A stretch of DNA of 64,000 bases, taken from contig NZ_JALNMH010000008.1 in the NCBI RefSeq assembly GCF_023156535.1, positions 124,001 through 188,000 of the forward strand, written 5' to 3'. This stretch comes from Pseudomarimonas salicorniae. GTDB lineage: Bacteria; Pseudomonadota; Gammaproteobacteria; Xanthomonadales; Xanthomonadaceae. Below are positions 20,839 to 29,461 of this stretch, piece by piece. Each line of letters opens with the position of its first letter. Positions within the stretch are counted from its first letter, which is position 1. Made by a program: the position numbers and the translations under genes. Under the pieces are notes generated by a model, which made no database searches, was not told where the DNA came from, and was given only the letters and a program-made list of their open reading frames with translations.

Positions 20839-20927
20839 GAACGGCCCTCCGGATCGTCGGTGGACAGGGTAAGCCCGCGTGGCCGGACTGTCCCGCCGCC
20901 CGCAGCATGCCGCGCTATGCTTGGACC

Positions 20928-21641
20928 ATGAGCCATCACGGCATCCGCGTGTTCCTGACCGCCGAGCATCCCTGCGGCTACTTCCGCGAGCGCCGCGCCC
21001 AGGACCTCCTGCTCGACCCGCACGACAAGCGCGTGCCCCTGCTCTACGGCCAGGCGCTGGAGCACGGCTTCCGCCGCTCCGGCACCCATGTCTACCGACC
21101 CCGCTGCCCGGGCTGCCGCGCCTGCCAGCCCCTGCGCGTCGATGTGCGCGCGTTCGCCCCGAGCCGCGGCCAGCGCCGCTGCCTGCGCCGCAACGCCGAC
21201 ATTGGCGACATCCAGCCTCTGGAGCGGGCCGGCGAGGAGCACTTCGCGCTCTACCAGCGCTACGTGCGTTCACGCCATCCCGGTGGCGGCATGGACCAGG
21301 GCGGCCGGCATGACTTCGACGCCTTCGTCAGCGCGCGATGGAGCCCGACGGTGTTTGCCGAGCTGCGCCGGCGCGGCCAGCTGGTCGCGGTGGCGGTCAC
21401 CGACCTGCTCGAGGACGGGCTGTCCGCGGTCTACACCTTCTTCGACCCGGACCTCGCCGAGCGCAGCCTCGGCACGCTGGCCATCCTGCGCCAGATCGAG
21501 TGGGCCCGGCGCAGCGGAAGGCGCTGGCTCTACCTGGGCTTCTTCATCGCCGGACACCCGAAGATGGACTACAAGCGCCGCTTCGGCCCCTCGCAGGTGC
21601 TGGTCGACGGCGAGTGGCGCGAGGCCGTCATCGACGGTTGA
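20928..21641 (+). CDS. bpt: Aspartate/glutamate leucyltransferase (bacterial protein transferase)
   Basis: A 237-residue aminoacyl-tRNA-protein transferase that attaches leucine to N-terminal Asp or Glu and so creates an N-degron for ClpS/ClpAP. clpS and clpA are both encoded further along this window. Family landmarks are EHPCGYFRERRAQDLLLDP, RCPGCRACQPLRVDV and the C-terminal FFIAGHPKMDYKRRFGP. The start MSHHGIRVFLT is supported by its match to family N-termini. A TATGCT hexamer lies six bases before ATG 20928, suggesting leaderless transcription. It is followed after 23 bp by the secreted phosphoesterase gene. Confidence 0.95.
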   Translation: MSHHGIRVFLTAEHPCGYFRERRAQDLLLDPHDKRVPLLYGQALEHGFRRSGTHVYRPRCPGCRACQPLRVDVRAFAPSRGQRRCLRRNADIGDIQPLERAGEEHFALYQRYVRSRHPGGGMDQGGRHDFDAFVSARWSPTVFAELRRRGQLVAVAVTDLLEDGLSAVYTFFDPDLAERSLGTLAILRQIEWARRSGRRWLYLGFFIAGHPKMDYKRRFGPSQVLVDGEWREAVIDG

Positions 21642-21664
21642 CCGGCGCGTGCGATACTCGGCTG

Positions 21665-22819
21665 ATGAAAGTTTGCGTCCTGATCGCCCTGCTACTGCTC
21701 GGCGCCGGTGAGGCTGTGTCCGCCCCCCCGGCCGCGCTGCGCATCGCCACGTTCAATGCATCCCTGAACGACGACGCCGGCCGGCTCCCGCAGCGCCTGC
21801 GTGAGGGCCACGAGCCGGCCCGGCACGCGGCGGCCATCCTGCAGCGGGTGCGCCCGGACATCGTGCTGATCAACGAGTTCGACCACGACCCTGAAGGCCT
21901 GGCGGCGCACATTTTCAGGCAGCGCTACCTGGGTCGCTCGCAGGCGGGCGATGCGCCACTCGACTATCCGCATGCCTATGCCGGCCCGGTCAACACCGGG
22001 GTGCCGTCCGGGCTCGACATCAATGGCGATGGCAAGGTCGAGGGGCCGAATGATGCCTGGGGCTTCGGTCGTCATCCCGGCCAGTTCGGCATGCTGCTGC
22101 TATCAAGGCACCCGATCGACGCCGCCGCGCTGCGCAGCTTCCGCCGGTTCGCCTGGAGCCGCCTGCCCGACGCATCCCGGCCACATCACCCCGACGGCCG
22201 CCCGCTGCACAGCGACGCGGTCTGGGCGCAGCTGCGTCTGTCCTCCAAGTCCCATTGGGACGTGCCGGTGGCGACTCCGTTCGGCACCCTCCACCTGCTC
22301 GCCGCCCATCCCACTCCGCCGGTGTTCGATGGGCCGGAGAACCTCAACGGCCTTCGCAACCATGACGAACTGAAGCTGTGGAAGCACTACCTCGACGGCG
22401 GCGAGCAGAGCTGGCTGTGCGATGACCAGGGCCGCTGCGGCGGCCTGCCGGCCGGGCGCGCCTTTGTCATCATTGGCGACCTCAACGCCGACCCGCAGGA
22501 TGGCGACACCCAGCCCGGCGCGGTGCAGCAGCTCACCTCGCACCCGCGCGTCCTCGACTACCCCGCGCCGCGCAGCGACGGCGGCAGACAGGCCACCGAC
22601 CGCGGCCCGCCCAAGCGCACCGACCCGGCCACCCATACCGCGCAGTTCGGCGCACGCACCGGAAACATGCGGGTCGACTACGTGCTGCCTTCGGTGGACT
22701 TCGAGGTCGTGGCCTCGGGCGTGTTCTGGCCCACGGGCGACCAGCCCGAAGCCGCCTGGCTGGACTGCAGCGACCACCGCCTGGTCTGGGTCGACCTGCG
22801 CCCGGCCAAGCCGCGCTGA
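21665..22819 (+). CDS. Secreted endonuclease/exonuclease/phosphatase-fold protein
   Basis: A 384-residue exported protein with signal peptide MKVCVLIALLLLGAGEAVSA. The EEP fold is indicated by RIATFNASL at the start, INEFDHDP (metal-binding Glu), IIGDLNADPQDGD in the middle and a C-terminal CSDHRLVWVDL with the catalytic His. An Asp-rich loop LDINGDGKVEGPND resembles a calcium-binding site. Such proteins hydrolyse phosphodiesters or phosphomonoesters. Nucleic acid, phospholipid or an organic phosphate are all possible substrates. GATACT six bases before the ATG may be its own -10 box. It ends four bases before the convergent purT stop. Confidence 0.88.
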   Translation: MKVCVLIALLLLGAGEAVSAPPAALRIATFNASLNDDAGRLPQRLREGHEPARHAAAILQRVRPDIVLINEFDHDPEGLAAHIFRQRYLGRSQAGDAPLDYPHAYAGPVNTGVPSGLDINGDGKVEGPNDAWGFGRHPGQFGMLLLSRHPIDAAALRSFRRFAWSRLPDASRPHHPDGRPLHSDAVWAQLRLSSKSHWDVPVATPFGTLHLLAAHPTPPVFDGPENLNGLRNHDELKLWKHYLDGGEQSWLCDDQGRCGGLPAGRAFVIIGDLNADPQDGDTQPGAVQQLTSHPRVLDYPAPRSDGGRQATDRGPPKRTDPATHTAQFGARTGNMRVDYVLPSVDFEVVASGVFWPTGDQPEAAWLDCSDHRLVWVDLRPAKPR

Positions 22820-22823
22820 GCCC

Positions 22824-24017
22824 TCAGTCCAGCGGATCGAGGCCAATCGACAGGGCGGCCGCGACGCGCTGCGCCTTGGCTCGGGCCTGTTCGAGCGTCT
22901 CGCCCCGGGCAAGGGCCACGCCCACGCGCCGTTTGCCCTCGACGCGGGGCTTGCCGAACAGGCGCAATGCCGTGCCGGGCTCGGCCAGCGCGACGTCCAG
23001 ACTGCCGAAGCGCGGCACCCCACGACCCTCCGCCAACAGGGCCACCGAGGCCGAGGGTCCATGGTCGCGGATCTCGGGGATCGGCAGACCGAGGATGGCC
23101 CGCGCGTGCAAGGCGAACTCGGACAGCTCCTGGGAGATCAGGGTGACCAGGCCGGTGTCGTGCGGCCGCGGGCTGACCTCGCTGAACCAGACCTCGTCGC
23201 CGCGGACGAACAGCTCGACGCCGAACAGGCCGTAGCCGCCGAGCGCCTCGGTCACGGCGCGGGCGACATCGCAGGCGCGGTCCCAGGCCTTCGCCGACAT
23301 CGGCTGCGGCTGCCAGCTCTCGCGATAGTCGCCATCCACCTGCACATGCCCCACCGGCGGGCAGAAAGAGGTGCCCTTGGCGTGGCGCACGGTCAGCAGG
23401 GTGATCTCGTACTCGAAGTCGATGAAGCCCTCGACAATGACCCGGCCGCCGCCAGCTCGCCCACCTTCCTGGGCATAGCGCCAGGAAGCGGCAATATCCG
23501 ACTCGCAGCGGATCACGCTCTGGCCCTTGCCGGATGAGCTCATCACCGGCTTGACCACGCAGGGGATGCCGATCTCCCGCACGGCTGCGCTGAAGGCCTG
23601 CTCGTCGTCGACGAAGCGGTAGGGCGAGGTCGGCAGCCCGAGGTTCTCGGCAGCCAGACGCCGGATGCCCTCGCGATCCATGGTCAGCCGGGCCGCCTGT
23701 GCGGTCGGGATCACCCGCAGGCCGTCGCGGCGCTCAAGCTCGACCAGGGTCGGGGTGTGGATAGCCTCGATCTCGGGCACGACAAGATCAGGCTTCTCCT
23801 CGGCGATCAGACGCTCCAGCGCCTGCGCGTCGAGCATGTTCAGGACATGACTGCGATGGGCGACCTGCATGGCCGGTGCGTCGGCGTAGCGGTCAGCCGC
23901 GATCACCTCGACGCCGAAACGCTGCAGCTCGATGGCGACCTCCTTGCCCAGCTCGCCGGAGCCGAGCAGCAGGACCCGGAATCCCGACGGTGCCAGAGGC
24001 GTACCCAGCTTGACCAT
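22824..24017 (-). CDS. purT: Formate-dependent phosphoribosylglycinamide formyltransferase 2
   Basis: A 397-residue ATP-grasp enzyme that makes formyl-GAR from GAR, ATP and formate in purine synthesis, independently of folate. The N-terminal [24 protein letters not shown] is the biotin-carboxylase-like domain. The ATP-grasp region contains [16 protein letters not shown] and [23 protein letters not shown]. The length is close to the 392 residues of the E. coli enzyme. ATG 24017 is taken as start. An upstream in-frame ATG at 24044, just behind a TACACT hexamer, is an alternative. It is divergent from the transglutaminase-like gene. Confidence 0.96.
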   Translation of the reverse strand: MVKLGTPLAPSGFRVLLLGSGELGKEVAIELQRFGVEVIAADRYADAPAMQVAHRSHVLNMLDAQALERLIAEEKPDLVVPEIEAIHTPTLVELERRDGLRVIPTAQAARLTMDREGIRRLAAENLGLPTSPYRFVDDEQAFSAAVREIGIPCVVKPVMSSSGKGQSVIRCESDIAASWRYAQEGGRAGGGRVIVEGFIDFEYEITLLTVRHAKGTSFCPPVGHVQVDGDYRESWQPQPMSAKAWDRACDVARAVTEALGGYGLFGVELFVRGDEVWFSEVSPRPHDTGLVTLISQELSEFALHARAILGLPIPEIRDHGPSASVALLAEGRGVPRFGSLDVALAEPGTALRLFGKPRVEGKRRVGVALARGETLEQARAKAQRVAAALSIGLDPLD

Positions 24018-24109
24018 GCCCGCATGCTCCAGAGCGCCGCCCATCGCGACGGCGCGAAGTGTACCGGCTGGGCGCGCCGGACCGCGCCCCCATGGCATCA
24101 TTCGCGGCG

Positions 24110-25555
24110 ATGAATGCGCGTCTTTTCCTGCTCCTGTTCTGCTTGGCCAGCGGCATTGCCAGCCCGCCGCTGCGCGCCGAAACGCGCTGGTACGCCATCC
24201 ATCTCGGCAAGGACCATATCGGCCACATGCAGCGCAGCCGAAGCGAGGTGGACGGCGCCATCGAGACGCGCAGCGAGCTGGTGCTGATCCTGCAGCGCAA
24301 CGGAGAGCGCCTGCCCGTCGAGTCCGCGGAGTGGACCCGCGAGTCGGCCGACGGCGAGCCGCTGGCCTTCTCCAGCCGCTTCGCCACCACCGGCACGCTC
24401 GCCGCGGTCGAAGCGCGGGTCGAGGCCGGCACGGTGACCGCCCGCATCGAACAGGGTGGCCAGCGCAGCGAGAAGCGATTCCCCTGGCCCGAGGGCGCGG
24501 TGCTGAACGAGGGCCAGCGACGTGCGATGAAACCGCTTCTCGACGGCGAAACCGTGCGCAGCGACGTGCTCGCCTTCGACCCGGCCTCCCTCAACGCCCT
24601 GCCCCTGTCCAGCGCCCGCCTGGCGATGGAGACCGTCGAGCTGGAGGGAGGGCCGGCGCAGCTCCTGCGGATCCGCCAGGTTCATGGCCCCGCCGGCGCC
24701 GGCGTGCGCAGCGAGCTGTGGGTCGACCCCGAGACCGGCGATGCCCGGCAGATGCGCCTGCCGGCGCTCGGTCTTGAACTCTTGCTGCGCGCCTGCAGCC
24801 GCGAATGCGCCACGGCGCCGCCGGTCGCCGCAGACGTGCTGGCCAGCACCCTTCTACGTGCACCGCGCGCGATCAGCCAGCGCGAGCGTCAGCGGCCCTT
24901 GTACTTCTCGCTGCGCGCTGGTGATCTTGCCCTCACTCCGCTCGGCGGCATTCCCGGCCAGCGACTGGGCCAGGCCGATGCCGCCGGGGTCGCCCGCCTG
25001 CGCATCGATCCGGAAGGGGCTGCCGACCAGCCGCCGACCGACGCCGACCTGGCACCGGCGCGCTGGCTGCAGAGTGACGACCCCGAGGTCCGGGCGATGG
25101 CCGAATCGGCGGTCGGCCGCAGCCGCTCGGCGGCGCGCCGGATGTACCGGCTGCAGGAAGCGGTGCGCCGCCACATCGAGCACAAGTCGCTTCGCGTGGG
25201 GTACGCCTCGGCGGCCGAGGTCATCGAGCTGCGCGAGGGCGACTGCACCGAACACGCCGTACTGCTGGCAGCGCTGGCTCGCGCCCAGGGGATCCCAGCC
25301 CGCGTGGTCACCGGCCTGGCCTACGCCCCCGGCTACGCTGGACGCCAGGACGTATTCGTCCCGCACGCCTGGGTGATGGCCTGGATCGACGACCGCTGGA
25401 AGGGGTACGACGCTGCCCTGCCCGCGTTCGGCGCCGCGCACATCGGCCTGGCGATGGGTGATGGCGAACCGTTCGACTTCTACAGCGGGCTGGAGCTGCT
25501 CGGTCGTCTGGAGCTGGTCGAGGTCTCGACCCGCAAGGCAGGAGGGGGGCCGTGA
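24110..25555 (+). CDS. Exported transglutaminase-like (Cys-His-Asp) protein
   Basis: A 481-residue protein with signal peptide [21 protein letters not shown] mostly beta N-terminal region (about 25-330) of unknown role precedes the transglutaminase-like fold (about 350-450). Its triad is visible: Cys379 in REGDCTEHA, His419 in [10 protein letters not shown] and Asp434 in WKGYDAA. Bacterial members act as proteases, amidases or crosslinkers rather than true transglutaminases. The exact reaction is unknown. The stop overlaps the next gene's GTG start (GTGA), so the two products may work together outside the cytoplasm. Confidence 0.85.
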   Translation: MNARLFLLLFCLASGIASPPLRAETRWYAIHLGKDHIGHMQRSRSEVDGAIETRSELVLILQRNGERLPVESAEWTRESADGEPLAFSSRFATTGTLAAVEARVEAGTVTARIEQGGQRSEKRFPWPEGAVLNEGQRRAMKPLLDGETVRSDVLAFDPASLNALPLSSARLAMETVELEGGPAQLLRIRQVHGPAGAGVRSELWVDPETGDARQMRLPALGLELLLRACSRECATAPPVAADVLASTLLRAPRAISQRERQRPLYFSLRAGDLALTPLGGIPGQRLGQADAAGVARLRIDPEGAADQPPTDADLAPARWLQSDDPEVRAMAESAVGRSRSAARRMYRLQEAVRRHIEHKSLRVGYASAAEVIELREGDCTEHAVLLAALARAQGIPARVVTGLAYAPGYAGRQDVFVPHAWVMAWIDDRWKGYDAALPAFGAAHIGLAMGDGEPFDFYSGLELLGRLELVEVSTRKAGGGP

Positions 25556-26508
25556 TCTGGCGCAGGGTGCTGGCTGCCCTTGCGCTGGCCACGTTGAGCC
25601 AAGCGCCCGAGGCGGTCGAGGTCGACGAGGCCCAGTACCGGGCCCTTATTCGCGACCCACGGGTGGGCGAGATCAGCGGCTTTGCCGCTTCCCATCGGCA
25701 CCCCGGCATCATCTGGACCCACAACGACAGCGGCGACCGGGCCAAGCTTTTTGCTCTCGACCCCCGGGGCGAGGTGCGCGCCACCCTGCACCTGCGCGGC
25801 GCCCGGAACCTCGACTGGGAGGACATGGCCCTGCAGCGACACCCCGACGGAGACCTGCTGCTGATCGCCGACACCGGCGACAACGGCGGGCTGCGCCAGG
25901 AGCTGACCATCTACGCGGTTCGCGAGCCGGCCACCCTGCAGGACGGGCGCCCGCAGGTGCACTGGAAGATGCGCTTCCGCTGGCCGGACGGAGCCCGCGA
26001 CTGCGAGGCGCTGGCGGTCGACCAGTCAACCGGCGAGCTGCTGCTGGTCTCCAAGAAGCGCGTGCCACCCGAGCTGTTCCGCCTGCCGGCCGCGCCGCGC
26101 GGCGACCAGGTCGAGGTAGCCGAGGCTTTGGGCACGCTGCGTGGCATCGAGCAGCCGACCGCCGCCGACCTGGAGCGCAATCCGGTCTACGGACGCTACC
26201 GTTCGCAGATCACCTCGGCCGCGGTCTCGCCGGACAACCGCTGGCTGGCAGTGCTCAACTACCGGCGGGTGACCCTGTATCCGCGCAGCCCCGGGCAGAG
26301 CTGGACCAGCGCGGCCGCCAGAGAGCCCATCGTGCTCGCCTTCCCATGGCTACCGCAGGCGGAAGCCGTCACGTTCTCGGCAGATGGCCTCAGCTTGCTG
26401 ATTGGATCGGAGAAATTGCCGGTCCCGTTGATTGCCCTGCCGGTCCCCGGGATGGGCGTCCAAAACCAAACAGAAGCTGAATCAACCGAGTCACAAGCCT
26501 CACATTGA
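25552..26508 (+). CDS. Secreted beta-propeller-like protein of unknown function
   Basis: A 318-residue protein with a hydrophobic N-terminus (RRVLAALALATLSQAP) that may be a signal peptide. Repeated strands such as GIIWTHNDSGDRAKLFALD, LLLIADTGDNGG and LLLVSKKRVPPELFRLP look like blades of a beta-propeller of the kind seen in phytase-like or SdiA-regulated families. GDTGD-type Asp-rich loops suggest calcium binding. Translation begins at a GTG overlapping the stop of the transglutaminase-like gene. The stop codon itself lies inside the candidate operator of the SPFH operon. Function not assigned. Confidence 0.75.
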   Translation: MIWRRVLAALALATLSQAPEAVEVDEAQYRALIRDPRVGEISGFAASHRHPGIIWTHNDSGDRAKLFALDPRGEVRATLHLRGARNLDWEDMALQRHPDGDLLLIADTGDNGGLRQELTIYAVREPATLQDGRPQVHWKMRFRWPDGARDCEALAVDQSTGELLLVSKKRVPPELFRLPAAPRGDQVEVAEALGTLRGIEQPTAADLERNPVYGRYRSQITSAAVSPDNRWLAVLNYRRVTLYPRSPGQSWTSAAAREPIVLAFPWLPQAEAVTFSADGLSLLIGSEKLPVPLIALPVPGMGVQNQTEAESTESQASH

Positions 26509-26524
26509 TATCACTTTGATATTA
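26506..26524. promoter_or_regulatory. Tandem palindromic operator before the SPFH operon
   Basis: TGATATCA (perfect palindrome) and TGATATTA (one mismatch) lie with centres 11 bp apart, about 50 bp before the SPFH start. One helical turn between sites fits cooperative binding of ribbon-helix-helix dimers, and such a protein is encoded one gene downstream. The link is inferred. Confidence 0.5.
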
Positions 26525-26574
26525 GCTTCGCGGGAACGCCGCGGAGCACCCACGGTGATTCAGGAGAGGCGGTC

Positions 26575-27438
26575 ATGAAAGAACAGGCAATCCGTTCCGC
26601 GGCGGGCATTCCGCTGCTTCTCGTCTTCATCGGCCTGATCGTGCTCGAGTTCTGGTTGCTGATCGGCGGTGCCCGGATCGCCGGTCCGCTGCTGGCGATT
26701 CCGGCGGTCATCGCGCTGATCGCGACCGGCATCTGCATGCTCGGCTTCTACATGGTCGAGCCCAACCAGGCCGCCGTCCTCACCCTGTTCGGCCGCTACG
26801 TGGGCACGGTCAAGGAGGCCGGCCTGCGCTGGAACAACCCGTTCTACGGCGCACGCAAGGTGTCGCTCCGGGTGCGCAACTTCGAGAGCAGCAAGCTGAA
26901 GGTCAACGAGGCCGACGGCAGCCCCATCGAGATCGCCGCGGTCGTGGTCTGGAAGGTGGTCGATTCCGCCGAGGCGGTGTTCAACGTCGACGACTACGAA
27001 AGCTATGTGCACGTGCAGTCCGAGGCCGCCATCCGCGCCATGGCGACCAGCTATCCCTACGACCAGCACGAGCCCGACCAGGTGGCGCTGCGCAGCCACG
27101 CTGCCGAGATCAGTCATGACCTGCAGCGCCAGCTTGAGGAGCGCCTGGCCACCGCCGGCATCGAGGTCCTCGAGGCGCGGATCAGCCACCTCGCCTACGC
27201 ACCGGAAATTGCCCACGCCATGCTGCAGCGCCAGCAGGCGAATGCGGTCATCGCCGCCCGCACGCGCATCGTCGAGGGCGCGGTGAGCATGGTCGAGATG
27301 GCCCTCGAGAACCTCAAGGAGAAGGGGGTGATCGAGCTGGACCAGGAACGCCGCGCGCAGATGGTCAGCAACCTGCTGGTGGTGCTCTGTTCCGATCGCG
27401 CGACGCAGCCGGTGGTCAACACCGGCACCCTGTACTGA
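26575..27438 (+). CDS. SPFH/band-7 domain membrane protein
   Basis: A 287-residue inner-membrane protein. Two hydrophobic spans (about 9-31 and 37-60) are followed by an SPFH domain (about 62-240) starting [21 protein letters not shown], with a coiled-coil-prone helical region near [20 protein letters not shown]. Such proteins oligomerise into membrane microdomain scaffolds and often control proteases. ATG 26575 is preceded by AGGAG. It opens a four-gene run with a ribbon-helix-helix protein, a membrane protein and a VanY-type peptidase. The SPFH plus Arc-like pairing recurs in many bacteria, but its role is not settled. Confidence 0.9.
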   Translation: MKEQAIRSAAGIPLLLVFIGLIVLEFWLLIGGARIAGPLLAIPAVIALIATGICMLGFYMVEPNQAAVLTLFGRYVGTVKEAGLRWNNPFYGARKVSLRVRNFESSKLKVNEADGSPIEIAAVVVWKVVDSAEAVFNVDDYESYVHVQSEAAIRAMATSYPYDQHEPDQVALRSHAAEISHDLQRQLEERLATAGIEVLEARISHLAYAPEIAHAMLQRQQANAVIAARTRIVEGAVSMVEMALENLKEKGVIELDQERRAQMVSNLLVVLCSDRATQPVVNTGTLY

Positions 27439-27481
27439 GGAGCCCGGGCCGCCGCCTGACCCCGGCGGCCGCGGCATCGCG

Positions 27482-27664
27482 ATGAGCGAGAAGAAGGCAT
27501 TCCCCCTCCGCATCAACGAGCAGGTGCTGCAGGCCATGCAGCGCTGGGCCGAGGACGACCTGCGCTCGCTGAACGCCCAGATCGAGTACGTGCTGCGCGA
27601 GGCGCTGCGCAGATCAGGCAGACTGAAACCCCGGGAGGTGGACCCGGTGGAGGACAGCGAATGA
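27482..27664 (+). CDS. Arc-type ribbon-helix-helix protein
   Basis: A 60-residue protein with the ribbon-helix-helix pattern: a strand [12 protein letters not shown], helix [13 protein letters not shown], turn and helix [16 protein letters not shown]. The family usually binds DNA as dimers. Its gene sits between the SPFH gene and a membrane protein gene and its stop overlaps the next start as ATGA. The tandem TGATATCA sites in front of the operon are a plausible target for autoregulation. The Shine-Dalgarno sequence is poor. Confidence 0.85.
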   Translation: MSEKKAFPLRINEQVLQAMQRWAEDDLRSLNAQIEYVLREALRRSGRLKPREVDPVEDSE

Positions 27665-28209
27665 GCATCCAGCGCCTTGAGCGCACGCGCGAACACCCGG
27701 TGCCTGCGCCGCCCAAACGCGCCTGGGTCACCCTGCTGGTCCTCGGCATGCTCTTGCCGCTGGGCGCGATCCTGCTGACCGTGGCCCTGGGCGTAACCGG
27801 CGGCGCCGCGGCCTTCTCCGCGGCAGCCGCGGTGTCGACCGCGATCACCCTGACCCTGCTCGGTCTGATGCGCCGTCGAAGCATCCGGCTCGAAGCGGGT
27901 CAGCTTCGCGTAGTGGCCGCCTTCTACCACCTGCGCGTGCCGATCGCCGATCTGGACCTTGAGCGTTCGCGCGCCGTCGACCTCGCCGAACACAGCGAGC
28001 TCCGGCCGATGCTGAAAACCAACGGGTTCGCCCTGCCGGGCTACAGCGCCGGGCATTTCCGCCTGCGCAATCGGAGCAAGGCCTTCTGCCTGGTCACCGA
28101 TCCGGCCCGCGTCCTTGCCCTGCCGAGACATGACGGCGGCATCCTGCTCTTGAGCCCGGAGCGCCCGCAGGCGTTGCGCGAGGCGCTGCAGGCGGCCCAT
28201 GCAGGCTGA
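27661..28209 (+). CDS. Membrane protein with PH-like domain, unknown function
   Basis: A 182-residue protein with two spans (about 20-42 and 47-69) separated by a Gly/Ala-rich turn. The remainder (about 72-180) has alternating strands such as IRLEAGQLRVVAAFYHLRVP and GHFRLRNRSKAFCLVTDP. The pattern (membrane anchor, then LRNRSKAFCLVTDPARVLAL) resembles bacterial PH-domain proteins. This is a structural guess. It is coupled to both neighbours: ATGA with the ribbon-helix-helix gene and an 11-base overlap with the VanY gene. It is likely part of one membrane-associated system. Confidence 0.75.
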   Translation: MSIQRLERTREHPVPAPPKRAWVTLLVLGMLLPLGAILLTVALGVTGGAAAFSAAAAVSTAITLTLLGLMRRRSIRLEAGQLRVVAAFYHLRVPIADLDLERSRAVDLAEHSELRPMLKTNGFALPGYSAGHFRLRNRSKAFCLVTDPARVLALPRHDGGILLLSPERPQALREALQAAHAG

Positions 28210-29059
28210 TTGGCTGTACAACGCGGACGAGGTAGATGCCTTGCCGGCGGACCGCCTGCGCGCCCGGTCCAATACCGATGCGCGACAGCTCGCCCGCGCC
28301 CAGCTGCTGCTGCGGCGCAAGCGCGACGGGCGCTTCATCGCGACACTGGAGCGCGGCACCGCGGGCTACCTGCTGCGTCCGATCGGCGCCGGCTGCAGCG
28401 GCCTTGCCCGCGGCATCGGCCAGCTGCTGGCCTGTCTTGGCCTGCGCCCCCGGGGGCCGATCCAGTCCCATCGGCTGACCCGGCTGGCCCACCTGCCGCG
28501 GCAGCACACCGCGCTGCCCCCGCTGGAGCCGTCGGTGGTCCGCCTGCTTCGCGACCTCGCCGGACTCGGCATCGACGCCCTCGCCTATGCCGAGCAGACC
28601 GGGCTGCCACTGATGGCCGAACCGCCGCGCCTGCGCTTCGCGGGAACCGATCGTTATGGGCGTCCGCTGTGGCTACTGGCCGGATGCGGCCAGGCCTGGC
28701 AGCGCCTGCGCGCCGCGGCCCGCGACGAGGGCGTGCAACTGGAGGCGATCTCCGGCTTCCGCGGCTATGACTATCAGCGCGGCATCATCGAGCGAAAGCT
28801 GCGCCGCGGCCAGGGCATCGAGCAGATCCTCGCGGTCAATGCAGCGCCCGGCTTCAGCGAACACCATACCGGCCGCGCCCTGGACATCGGCACCCCGGGC
28901 GAACCCGCCGCCGAGGAAAGCTTCGAGCACACCCCCGCCTTCGCGTGGCTGTGCCAGCGCGCCGCTGACTTCGAGTTCCGCCTCAGCTACCCCCGCGACA
29001 ACCCGCACGGCATCGTCTACGAGCCCTGGCACTGGTTCTGGACCGGCGAGGGCGCTTGA
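28199..29059 (+). CDS. VanY-family D-alanyl-D-alanine carboxypeptidase-like protein
   Basis: A 286-residue LAS-family zinc peptidase. The zinc motif SxHxxGxAxD is SEHHTGRALD with His222 and Asp229, and the third ligand is His278 in PWHWFW. ISGFRGYDYQRGIIERKL is the usual region before the active site. Family members trim D-Ala-D-Ala from peptidoglycan stem peptides. The first 90 or so residues are unusual, Arg-rich and without a clear signal peptide, so export is uncertain. It ends the SPFH operon and is followed by a long repeat block. Confidence 0.87.
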   Translation: MQADWLYNADEVDALPADRLRARSNTDARQLARAQLLLRRKRDGRFIATLERGTAGYLLRPIGAGCSGLARGIGQLLACLGLRPRGPIQSHRLTRLAHLPRQHTALPPLEPSVVRLLRDLAGLGIDALAYAEQTGLPLMAEPPRLRFAGTDRYGRPLWLLAGCGQAWQRLRAAARDEGVQLEAISGFRGYDYQRGIIERKLRRGQGIEQILAVNAAPGFSEHHTGRALDIGTPGEPAAEESFEHTPAFAWLCQRAADFEFRLSYPRDNPHGIVYEPWHWFWTGEGA

Positions 29060-29109
29060 CCCGCAGGTCCAGTTCGGCCCGCAAAGCGGACGCCCCGCAG
29101 AACCCGAAT

Positions 29110-29418
29110 GTAGGAGCCAGCTTGCTGGCGATAGGGGACGATCGCCAGCAAGCTGGCTCCTACAGCAACGGCGCTGCAAGGTCGGGTTTGCGCCGCAACG
29201 CAGGCCTTGCCGCTGTCAGTTTTTGGGAGCGCCCTTGGGCGCGACCGCAGCGCTACGGATTCACCACAGACCGCGACCAGAGCGGATTTCCGCGGTCGCG
29301 CCCAAGGGCGCTCCCACTGTCGGGCTTCGTTGGGCGTCAGCAAGCCCCATAGGGTGTGCCTTGGCGCACCGATTCGGGCGTTCGGACGGTACGCCCGGTG
29401 CGGCCAGCCGCACCCTAT
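29110..29418. repeat. Composite palindromic repeat (order A-B-C)
   Basis: Fills the 400-bp gap between the VanY gene and the HAL-family gene. Part A (29110-29163) is the GTAGGAGCCAGCTTGC hairpin. Part B (29224-29316) has arms TGGGAGCGCCCTTGGGCGCG and its complement. Part C (29349-29418) carries ATAGGGTG at one end and CACCCTAT at the other. Linkers between parts are conserved in other copies. Inverted copies (C-B-A) occur at 32851-33174 and 61201-61522, and B plus C alone at 51805-52002 and 53281-53476. Confidence 0.9.
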
Positions 29419-29461
29419 GAAGGTCCTCTTCGCGCCCTAACGCGCTGGCCCGGAGCGCCCT

